Below, piece by piece: positions 54,760-62,276 of a stretch of DNA of 64,000 bases. The translations under genes and the position numbers were made by a program. The notes under the pieces were generated by a model that saw only the letters and a program-made list of their open reading frames with translations, had not been told where the DNA came from and made no database searches. Origin of the DNA: Actinomadura opuntiae (GTDB taxonomy: Bacteria; Actinomycetota; Actinomycetes; Streptosporangiales; Streptosporangiaceae); assembly GCF_030283205.1 (NCBI RefSeq), contig NZ_JASNWF010000012.1, positions 248,001-312,000 of the forward strand, written 5' to 3'. Position 1 is the first letter of the stretch, and the number at the start of each line of letters is the position of its first letter.

Positions 54760-57700
54760 GTGCACCTTCACGTCGCTTCGGCGTACTCGCAGCGGTACGG
54801 GGCGGCACCGCCCGCCGCGCTGGCCGCGCGTGCGGCCGAGCTCGGCATGGAGACGCTCGCGCTGACCGACCGGGACGGGCTGTACGGCGCCGTCCGGCAC
54901 GTCATGGCGTGCGACGGCGCGGGGATCGGCGCGGTCGTGGGCGCCGATCTCGGCTTCGCGGGTGGTGAGCGGGTCGTGGTGCTGGCCGAGGGGCGGACGG
55001 GGTGGCGGTCGCTGTGCCGGCTGGTCACCGCGGCGCACGCGGCCGGGGAGCGTGGGCACCCGGTGACGACGCGGGAGATGGTCGGTGCCCATGCCGACGG
55101 GCTCGTGGTCCTGCTCGGCCCCGCCTCCGACGTGGGACGGGCGATCGCGGCGCGGCGTCCGGACGTGGCGTCCCGGCTGCTGGCGCGATGGCGCGCGACC
55201 GCCGAGACGGTGATCGAGATCGTCGACCACCACGACGTGGGCGACGGGCACCGGGCGGCGCGGATGCTCGCGCTCGCCCGGGAGTCCGGGGTGCCCGCGG
55301 TGCTCGGCAATGCCGTCAGGTATCTGGAGGCGGCCGACCATCCGGTGGCGCAGGTGCTGGACGCGACGCGGCGGCTCGTCCCGCTGGACCGCCGGCACCT
55401 GGACGACCGCACCGGACACGCCTACCTGAAGTCGGAGCCGCAGATGCGCCGCGTCGCCGAGCTGGCCTGCGGCCCGGACGAGGCCGGGGCGCTGCTCGCG
55501 CAGACCCGGCGGCTGTCGGTGCGGTGCGTCCTGGATCCGGGCCGTGACCTGGGGATGGGCGCGGTGCATCTGCCCGAGGTGAGCGGTGACGCGCACGCGC
55601 GGCTCGCCGCCCGCTGCGCTGAGGGGATGGCCCGGCGCGGGCTCGGACGACGCGCGGAGGCGCGGCTCGCTGAGGAGCTGGGCGTGATCGCCCGCAAGGG
55701 GCTCGCCCCGTACTTCCTGACGGTCGCCGACGCCGCCGCGCTGATCCGGTCGCGTGGCATCCGCTGCGCGATCCGCGGCTCGGGCGCGGGCAGCCTGGTC
55801 AACTACCTGCTCGGTATCGGCGACCTCGATCCGCTCCGGCACGACCTGGTCATGGAGCGGTTCCTCGCCGACAGCCGCGAGGGGCTGCCCGACATCGATC
55901 TCGACGTCGAGTCCGCGCGGCGGCTGGAGGCGTACGAGGCCCTGTTCGACCGGTACGGCGCCGACGGCACGGCGTGCGTGTCGATGATGGAGACCTACCG
56001 GGCGCGCAGCGCGATCCGCGACGTCGGCAACGCCGTCGGGCTGCCGCCGCAGGAGATCGACGCGATCGCCAAGGCGTTCCCGCACATCCGCGCGAGCCAG
56101 ATCGGCGCCGCGCTGCGCGACCTGCCGGAACTGCGGCAGAGCAACCTGTCGCAGGGGCGCCTGGAGGTGCTGTTCCGCATCGCCGAGCGGCTCGACGGCC
56201 TGCCCCGGCACATCGCCATGCACCCGTGCGGGGTGCTGCTGTCCAACGCGACGCTGCGCGACCGCGTGCCCGTCGAGCAGAGCGCGCTGGGGTTCCCGAT
56301 GAGCCAGTTCGACAAGGACGACGTCGAGGCGATGGGCCTGCTGAAGCTCGACGTCATCGGCGTCCGGATGCAGTCGGCGATGGCGCACGCGGTCGCGGAG
56401 GTCGCGCGGACCACCGGCGAGGAGATCGATCTGGAGGCCGTCCCGCGCGACGACCCCGACACCTACGCGCTGATCCGCACGTCCCGCACGCTCGGCTGCT
56501 TCCAGATCGAGTCGCCCGGCCAGCGCGAGCTGATCGGCCGCCTCCAGCCGTGGAACCTCGACGATCTCGTCATCGACATCTCGCTGTTCCGCCCCGGGCC
56601 GGTCAACTCCGACATGGTGTCGCCGTTCCTGGACGCCCGCGCCGGGACCCGGGAACCCGACTACCCGCACCCCGACCTGGAACCGGTGCTGCGCGAGAGC
56701 CTCGGCGTCGTCGTCTTCCACGAGCAGGTGCTGCGGGTCTTCGACGTGATGACCGGTTGCGGCCTGTCGACGGCGGAGGCGGCGCGGCGCAGCCTGAACC
56801 ACGAGCGCGGCCAGGCCGTCGTCGGCGCCTGGTTCCGCGAGCGGGCGCGGACGCGCGGCTACGACGAGCCGACCGTCGAACGGGTCTGGCGGACGCTCAC
56901 CGCGTTCGGCGCGTTCGGGTTCTGCAAGGCGCACGCCGCGTCGTTCGCGCTGCCGACGTACCAGTCCGCCTGGCTGAAACGGCACCACACCGCCGCGTTC
57001 TACGCCGGCGTTCTCACCCATGACCCCGGCATGTATCCCAAGCGGGTCATCCTGGACGACGCGCGGCATTTCGGTGTGCCGATCCTGCCGCTGGACGTCA
57101 ACCGGTCCGCGCGGGAGTGGCACGCCGAACCCGTCTCCGAAGGCGGCCCCACGGGGATCCGCGTCGCGTTGAACGAGGTCAGGGGCATCAGCGACGCCGA
57201 GGTCGGCACGATCGTCGGCGCGCGGCCGTACGCGTCGCTGACCGACTTCTGGCGGCGCGCCCGGGTGTCGCGCCCGACCGCCGAGCGCCTCGTCCTCGCC
57301 GGGGCGTTCGACGCGCTCTACCCGGACGAGGAGGTGCCGCGCCGTGACCTGCTCTGCCGCGTCGGCGCCCTCGACCGCGTCACCGCCCGCCGCTCCGGCC
57401 CCGCCGTGGTCGAGGGGCAGCTGCCGCTCGGCTACGAGGACGGCGACGGCGCCCTGTCCGGAGTGGAGATCGGCCTCGCCGAGCCCGTCCCGCTCGGCGA
57501 ACTGCCGCCGATGACGCCCGCCGAGGTCGTCGAGGCCGAGCTGGACATTCTCGGCATGGACGTCAGCCGGCACGTCCTCGGCTTCTACGACGGGCTGCTC
57601 GACGGCCTCGGCGTCGTCCGCGCCGCCGCGCTGCCCGGCCGTCCGGGCGGATCGGACGTGCTGGTCGCCGGGGTGAAGGTCGCGACGCAGACCCCGGCCG

Positions 57701-58113
57701 TCCGGTCCGGGCAGCGGGTCATCTTCGCGACGCTGGACGACTCCACCGGCCCCGTCGACCTGGCGTTCTTCGAGTCGGTGCAGGAACGCTGCGCCGCGAC
57801 GGTGTTCGGCTCGTGGCTGCTGGTCGTGCGGGGCCGGGTCCGGCACGCCGGCGCCCGCGCCGTCTCGATCACCGCGACGGCCTGCTGGGACCTCACGTCC
57901 CTGTTCGAGCGGTGGCGGGACGGCGGCATGGACGCCGTCCGCGCCGCCATGGCCGAGCGGGGGCCGCGGGCCCGCCCGGTCGGCCGCCGCATCGTCCAAC
58001 CGACGGGATTCGCGATGTCCCCGTACTCCGACATCGCCCCGGCGGGCGGCAACCCGCCGCGCGTCCCGCTCTGGCACGCCAGCGGCGGCTCGTCCGGCCC
58101 GGCGCCGACCTAG
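54760..58113 (+). CDS. dnaE2: Error-prone DNA polymerase III alpha subunit, DnaE2 type
   Basis: A 1,117-residue C-family polymerase. The PHP domain opens HLHVASAYSQRYGAA with ELGMETLALTDRDGLYGAVR. The catalytic acidic cluster is GLPDIDLDVES (Asp378, Asp380, Asp382), and LLKLDVIGVRMQSAM carries the third Asp region. HERGQAVVGAWFRERA and AFGFCKAHAASFAL form the fingers, and an OB-fold domain is near the C-terminus. The PHP start differs from the canonical DnaE2 form (HCHSAFSFLDG), so this is the second actinobacterial DnaE2-like lineage. It performs lesion bypass in SOS. The start is GTG 54760. No imuA or imuB gene lies in this window, so polymerase partners are encoded elsewhere. Confidence 0.88.
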   Translation: MHLHVASAYSQRYGAAPPAALAARAAELGMETLALTDRDGLYGAVRHVMACDGAGIGAVVGADLGFAGGERVVVLAEGRTGWRSLCRLVTAAHAAGERGHPVTTREMVGAHADGLVVLLGPASDVGRAIAARRPDVASRLLARWRATAETVIEIVDHHDVGDGHRAARMLALARESGVPAVLGNAVRYLEAADHPVAQVLDATRRLVPLDRRHLDDRTGHAYLKSEPQMRRVAELACGPDEAGALLAQTRRLSVRCVLDPGRDLGMGAVHLPEVSGDAHARLAARCAEGMARRGLGRRAEARLAEELGVIARKGLAPYFLTVADAAALIRSRGIRCAIRGSGAGSLVNYLLGIGDLDPLRHDLVMERFLADSREGLPDIDLDVESARRLEAYEALFDRYGADGTACVSMMETYRARSAIRDVGNAVGLPPQEIDAIAKAFPHIRASQIGAALRDLPELRQSNLSQGRLEVLFRIAERLDGLPRHIAMHPCGVLLSNATLRDRVPVEQSALGFPMSQFDKDDVEAMGLLKLDVIGVRMQSAMAHAVAEVARTTGEEIDLEAVPRDDPDTYALIRTSRTLGCFQIESPGQRELIGRLQPWNLDDLVIDISLFRPGPVNSDMVSPFLDARAGTREPDYPHPDLEPVLRESLGVVVFHEQVLRVFDVMTGCGLSTAEAARRSLNHERGQAVVGAWFRERARTRGYDEPTVERVWRTLTAFGAFGFCKAHAASFALPTYQSAWLKRHHTAAFYAGVLTHDPGMYPKRVILDDARHFGVPILPLDVNRSAREWHAEPVSEGGPTGIRVALNEVRGISDAEVGTIVGARPYASLTDFWRRARVSRPTAERLVLAGAFDALYPDEEVPRRDLLCRVGALDRVTARRSGPAVVEGQLPLGYEDGDGALSGVEIGLAEPVPLGELPPMTPAEVVEAELDILGMDVSRHVLGFYDGLLDGLGVVRAAALPGRPGGSDVLVAGVKVATQTPAVRSGQRVIFATLDDSTGPVDLAFFESVQERCAATVFGSWLLVVRGRVRHAGARAVSITATACWDLTSLFERWRDGGMDAVRAAMAERGPRARPVGRRIVQPTGFAMSPYSDIAPAGGNPPRVPLWHASGGSSGPAPT

Positions 58114-58787
58114 TCGCGGACGACCTGCAACCGGGTGATCTTGAAGACGGTGGCCATGCACAGCGCGGCCGCGAGGGCCTGGAAGGCGGCCGCGGCGACG
58201 CCGACGTGCACGTCGAAGCGCGCGTCGGCGAGGGTGTCGACGCTGCCGTGGTCGAACATGCGGGAGAGCACCAGGCCGAGCAGCGCGCACCCCCACCAGC
58301 CGGCCACGACCAGGCCGGCCGCCTGCCGCTCCGCCGTCCGGTACCGGCCGCTGTTCACCCAGACCTCGTAGACCAGGCGCGGCGGCAGCCACAGGTTGAC
58401 CACGGGGCAGAACCAGCCGAGCAGCACCCAGGCGCGGTGGTGGCGGTGCGGCCCCGGCGACTGCCCGTAGGCGCGCCACAGCCACGCCAGGTACAGCAGG
58501 CCGGTCACCCCCGCCATGATCGCGCCGATCAGGAACACGTCCCCGTACGGGGCGAGGGCCTTGCCGGTGGCGGACGCGTCGTAGGTGTCATGGGTCGCGT
58601 CGTGCAGCGGACGGGCCATCCTCAGCAGGCTGATCCCCGAGCCGAGCGAGACGAACGCGTCGAAGCCGAGCAGCATGAACACCGCCACCCCGACCGCGCG
58701 GAAGTCGCGGCGCCGCGCCCAGGCACCGCATGCCGGGCACCGGGCGACCTCGGACGGGATGATGTCGCCGCATAGTGCGCACGGCAT
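58110..58787 (-). CDS. DUF4328 membrane protein with N-terminal zinc ribbon
   Basis: A 225-residue protein. A short CxxC-x10-CxxC zinc ribbon (Cys3, Cys6, Cys17, Cys20) is followed by a DUF4328 domain with about five helices, including VAVFMLLGFDAFVSLGSGIS, AIMAGVTGLLYLAWLWRAYG and WVLLGWFCPVVNLWLPPRLV. DUF4328 is common in actinobacteria and has no known role. ATG 58787 was chosen because GGAGG lies eight bases upstream. The 3-prime end overlaps dnaE2 by four bases (convergent). Confidence 0.88.
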   Translation of the reverse strand: MPCALCGDIIPSEVARCPACGAWARRRDFRAVGVAVFMLLGFDAFVSLGSGISLLRMARPLHDATHDTYDASATGKALAPYGDVFLIGAIMAGVTGLLYLAWLWRAYGQSPGPHRHHRAWVLLGWFCPVVNLWLPPRLVYEVWVNSGRYRTAERQAAGLVVAGWWGCALLGLVLSRMFDHGSVDTLADARFDVHVGVAAAAFQALAAALCMATVFKITRLQVVRD

Positions 58788-58908
58788 GGTTTTCACCTCC
58801 GAGGGGCCCTATTTCGCGGTTCGTTGCTTCGGATACTACGTAGGTTTGACTTGGTTGGCCCGCGAAGGGTTCGCACTCGTCCGGCGGATCTTCGGCCGCG
58901 GCCCGCCG

Positions 58909-59235
58909 CTACCGGCCGAGGACGAGGCGTCCCGCCACATACGTCACGGCCGCGGTCAGCAGCAGCCACGCGGCCAGCCGCCGCAGGCCGCCATCGGCCA
59001 CCAGCCGGGCGGGCCGGAACCCCGTCACCAGCGACAGCGACCACCACTGCGCCGCCAGCGCGATCGTCGCGTACAGCGACCCGTAGCCGATCAGCGCGAA
59101 CAGCAGGACGGCGCCCGCCGGGGTGGCGGTGTGCGCGAACAGCGCGGGCCCGCGGCCCGGGCCGCGCAGGCCGCGGCGCAGCCCCGCCAGGACCACCCCC
59201 CACCCGGCGGCGCACATGATCCAGATGACCGCCAC
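58909..59235 (-). CDS. Small membrane protein of unknown function
   Basis: A 108-residue protein with three predicted membrane helices: VIWIMCAAGWGVVLAGLRRG at the start, GAVLLFALIGYGSLYATIAL in the middle and AAWLLLTAAVTYVAGRLVL at the end. A short basic loop (GLRRGLRGPGRG) separates the first two. I do not recognise a family. It follows the response regulator and kinase on the same strand by 91 bases and may be a loosely linked accessory gene. Confidence 0.6.
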   Translation of the reverse strand: MAVIWIMCAAGWGVVLAGLRRGLRGPGRGPALFAHTATPAGAVLLFALIGYGSLYATIALAAQWWSLSLVTGFRPARLVADGGLRRLAAWLLLTAAVTYVAGRLVLGR

Positions 59236-59326
59236 GGTCAGGGGGATGCCGTCGATCGACTCCGGTGCCAGTGCCGTTCCCCCGTAGCTCCTTCGATGCG
59301 CGCGCCCCGCTCCCCGTCCGGGGCGG

Positions 59327-59974
59327 TCAGGTCATCAGGCCCGACTCCCACGCCCACGCCGCGACCTCGACCCGGTTCCGCGCGCCGAGCTTGTGCATCA
59401 CGCTGCCGAGGTGCGTCTTCACCGTGGACAGCGACACGAACAGCTCCGCGGCGATCTCCTCGTTCGTGCGGCCGCGCGCCACGAGCCGGACGACGTCCAG
59501 CTCCCGGTCGGTGGGCCGCTCGCCGGGCGGCGCGGGCGCGGCGGGCGGGCGTGCCAGGTGCTCCAGCAGCCGGACGGTGATCGACGGCGACACCAGCGAC
59601 TCCCCGTTGGCCGCCGCGCGCACCGCCTCGAGCAGCAGCGCCGGGCCGCTGTCCTTGAGCAGGAAGCCGACCGCGCCGCCGCGCAGCGCCCCGTACACGT
59701 ACTCGTCCATGTCGAACGTCGTGACGATCACCACGCGCGGCGGGTCCGCCGCGTCCGGGCCCGCGACGGCGCGGGTCGCCTCCAGCCCGTCCAGCTTCGG
59801 CATCCGGATGTCGAACAGGCACACGTCGGGACGGAGCCGGCGGGTCAGCGCGACGGCCTCGGCGCCGTCGGCGGCCTCCCCGACCACCTCCATGTCCGGC
59901 TGCGAGTCCACGATCATCCGGAACCCGGTCCGGACCATCTGCTGGTCGTCGGCGATCAGTACACGGATCGTCAC
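59327..59974 (-). CDS. LuxR/NarL-family response regulator
   Basis: A 215-residue regulator. The receiver has LIADDQQMVRTGFRMIV, phospho-acceptor Asp55 in VCLFDIRMP and the Lys in GFLLKDSG; the C-terminal HTH reads PTDRELDVVRLVARGRTNEE and STVKTHLGSVMHKL. It starts at GTG 59974 with weak ribosome site. The kinase gene lies 59 bases upstream on the same strand. It is a paralogue of the regulator at 2309 and probably controls the divergent exporter at 61366-64000. Confidence 0.92.
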   Translation of the reverse strand: MTIRVLIADDQQMVRTGFRMIVDSQPDMEVVGEAADGAEAVALTRRLRPDVCLFDIRMPKLDGLEATRAVAGPDAADPPRVVIVTTFDMDEYVYGALRGGAVGFLLKDSGPALLLEAVRAAANGESLVSPSITVRLLEHLARPPAAPAPPGERPTDRELDVVRLVARGRTNEEIAAELFVSLSTVKTHLGSVMHKLGARNRVEVAAWAWESGLMT

Positions 59975-60033
59975 GGTGCCGATTGTGTCAGCATTTCGCC
60001 GCGCGCCCGCCGCCGCACCGGGCGCCTCGGGCC

Positions 60034-61245
60034 TCACGTGTCGCGGGCGGGGAGGCGGGCGACTACCTCCCAGCCGCCTTCGGGGCGGGGGCCGGCGTGC
60101 AGGCGGCCGCCGAGGGCGTCCACCCGCTCGGTCAGCCCGGCCAGGCCGAAGCCCGAGGACGGCAGCCGGCGGCCCCGGCCCTGCCCGTCGTCGCGGACGC
60201 TGACCTCCACCGACCCGCCGCCCACCCGCGCGACCTCCACGTGGACGGACGCGGCGTCGGCGGCGTGCTTGCGGACGTTGGTCAGCGCCTCCTGCACGAC
60301 CCGGTGCACGGACGCGGCGACCTCGGGCGGCAGCGCGCCGACGTCGGGCGCGAGCGCGAGGGTGGCGGGCGGGTGGGCGAAACCGGCGACCAGGTCGCGC
60401 AGCCGGGTGAGGTCGCCGACCGGGCGGGTCGCCGCCTCGCCCGCCCGCGCGCCGCCGCCCCCGAACGCCTCGCCGTCGGGCGCGGCGGTGTGCTGGGCGT
60501 CCCGCAGCAGCCCGACCATCTGCCGCATCGACGTCAGCGCCTCGGTGCCGGCCTTCTCGATCCCGCCGAACATGGTGTCGAGCTGCTCCGGCGACTGCGC
60601 CGCGCCCGACTGCGCCGCGAACCGCGCGGCCTGCGCCTGGACGACGATGCCGGTCACATGGTGGGCGACGAAGTCGTGCAGGTCGCGGGCCAGTTCCAGC
60701 CGCTCGTCGCGGCGCGCCGCCGCCAGCGACCGGGCCCGCCGGGCGTCCACCGCGCGCAGGTAGAGCCCGACGCCGAGGGCGACCGCGACGGTGATGCCGA
60801 GCGGCGCGGTGAACAGCAGCGCGCCCACCGGCGACCAGCGCAGCGGGATGGCCAGCACCGCGGCGCCGAGCAGCACGGTCAGCGGGACGATCCGGTCGCG
60901 GGCGGCCTTCCAGACCGTCCGCGCGATGACGATCAGCAGCCCGCCGATCTCGGCGAACACCCCGGGGTTGCTGTTGTGCAGGTCGGCCGCGGCGCAGATG
61001 CCGGCGGTGCCGGCCAGCGACAGCGCCCCGGCGGCCACCGCGGCGCGGACCAGCCACCGGCGCGGCGCGAGCGCCGCCGCGTTCGCCACCGCGGCGAAGA
61101 GGATCAGCCACAGCTGGGGCGGCTCGTGGTGCACCGCGATCAGCCCGCCCAGCAGGTACAGGAAGGCGAACCCGCCGTAGGCGGCGCGCATCAGGCAGCC
61201 GCCCACCGAGTGGATGCGGTCCAGCCCCGTTCCCGTGTCGCTCAC
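60034..61245 (-). CDS. NarL-type sensor histidine kinase
   Basis: A 403-residue membrane kinase. Roughly six helices lie in residues 18-150 (GGFAFLYLLGGLIAVHHEPP, LWLILFAAVANAAALAPRRW and GICAAADLHNSN region). The HisKA_3 box LARDLHDFVAHHVTGIVVQA carries His190. The ATPase contains VVQEALTNVRKHA, a degenerate G1 box (RDDGQGRGRR) and GFGLAGLTERVDALGG. GTG 61245 lacks a ribosome site but follows TAACCT, consistent with leaderless translation. Partner of the following regulator. Confidence 0.9.
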   Translation of the reverse strand: MSDTGTGLDRIHSVGGCLMRAAYGGFAFLYLLGGLIAVHHEPPQLWLILFAAVANAAALAPRRWLVRAAVAAGALSLAGTAGICAAADLHNSNPGVFAEIGGLLIVIARTVWKAARDRIVPLTVLLGAAVLAIPLRWSPVGALLFTAPLGITVAVALGVGLYLRAVDARRARSLAAARRDERLELARDLHDFVAHHVTGIVVQAQAARFAAQSGAAQSPEQLDTMFGGIEKAGTEALTSMRQMVGLLRDAQHTAAPDGEAFGGGGARAGEAATRPVGDLTRLRDLVAGFAHPPATLALAPDVGALPPEVAASVHRVVQEALTNVRKHAADAASVHVEVARVGGGSVEVSVRDDGQGRGRRLPSSGFGLAGLTERVDALGGRLHAGPRPEGGWEVVARLPARDT

Positions 61246-61365
61246 GACTATGCAGGTTACGACCCCGAGCGGACCCCCGGATCGGCCGTTCGGCCGATGC
61301 CCGGCCCGCCCGGACCGGACGTGTGCCCGATGTGCGCGGGGCCCGGCGCGCCGCACGCTGGAGCC

Positions 61366-61572
61366 ATGGAACCGATCTACACCCCCCTCATCGTCCTGTT
61401 CACCGTCTTCGTGATCTACGGCGGACTGGTGATCCCCGTCCGGGAGATCACCGAGTCGATCCGGGACCGGCGGTCGCGCGGCCCCTCGGAGCCGGACGCC
61501 GGGCCCGGCGCCGAGGGCGTCGAGGTCGTCGAGCTGCGGTCCGCCGGGGAGTCGCGGAGGGCCGCGGCGTGA
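61366..61572 (+). CDS. Small single-helix membrane protein preceding an ABC exporter
   Basis: A 68-residue protein with one membrane helix at about 5-26 (YTPLIVLFTVFVIYGGLVIP) and an acidic-basic cytoplasmic tail (ITESIRDRRSRG, EGVEVVELRSAGES). It starts at ATG 61366 with CTGGAG upstream and overlaps the ATPase gene by GTGA. Its stoichiometric link to the exporter genes suggests an accessory subunit or regulator. No family is recognised. Confidence 0.7.
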   Translation: MEPIYTPLIVLFTVFVIYGGLVIPVREITESIRDRRSRGPSEPDAGPGAEGVEVVELRSAGESRRAAA

Positions 61573-62276
61573 GCGGGGCCCCGTCATCCGGGCGGCCGGA
61601 GCCCGTCCTGGCGGGACGCGGCCTGGCCAAGCGGTTCGGCACCGCCGTCGCGCTGGACGGCGTCGACCTCGCCGTCGGCCGCGCCGAGACCGTCGCGATC
61701 ATGGGGCCGAGCGGCTCCGGCAAGTCCACCCTGCTGCACTGCCTCGCCGGGATCATGCGCCCGGACGCGGGGGAGGTGCACCTGCTCGGGCAGCGGATCG
61801 ACGCGCTCGGCGAGCGCCGCCGCAGCGCGCTGCGCCGCACCCGGTTCGGGTTCGTCTTCCAGTTCGGGCAGCTGCTCCCCGAACTGCCCGCCGAGGAGAA
61901 CGTCGCGCTCCCGCTGATGCTGAACGGGACGCCGCGCCGGGAGGCCGTCAAGGTCGCCCGGACCTGGTTCGGCCCGCTCGGGCTCGGCGGGCTGGAGGGC
62001 CGGCGTCCGGGCGAGCTGTCCGGCGGGCAGGCGCAGCGGGTGGCGATCGCCCGGGCGCTGGCGCCGCGTCCGGCGGTCGTCTTCGCCGACGAGCCGACGG
62101 GCGCGCTCGACCAGGCCACCGGCCACGAGACGATGCGGCTGCTGACCGAGGCGACCCGGCACAACGACGCCTCGCTGGTCGTGGTGACGCACGACCCGTC
62201 CGTGGCGCGCTGGTGCGACCGGACGGTCCAGGTCCGCGACGGCCGCGTGCGGCAACCGGTCCACGGAGCGGCGTGA
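61569..62276 (+). CDS. ABC transporter ATP-binding protein, LolD/MacB family
   Basis: A 235-residue exporter ATPase. It has Walker A GPSGSGKST near residue 48, Q-loop GFVFQFGQLLPELPAEENV, signature ELSGGQAQRVAIARAL, Walker B VVFADEPTGALD and switch VVTHDPSVARWC. It starts at GTG 61569 inside the upstream stop and shares a base with the next gene (TGATG), so three genes are coupled. It is a paralogue of the ATPase at 126 and works with the following FtsX permease. Confidence 0.93.
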   Translation: MSGAPSSGRPEPVLAGRGLAKRFGTAVALDGVDLAVGRAETVAIMGPSGSGKSTLLHCLAGIMRPDAGEVHLLGQRIDALGERRRSALRRTRFGFVFQFGQLLPELPAEENVALPLMLNGTPRREAVKVARTWFGPLGLGGLEGRRPGELSGGQAQRVAIARALAPRPAVVFADEPTGALDQATGHETMRLLTEATRHNDASLVVVTHDPSVARWCDRTVQVRDGRVRQPVHGAA

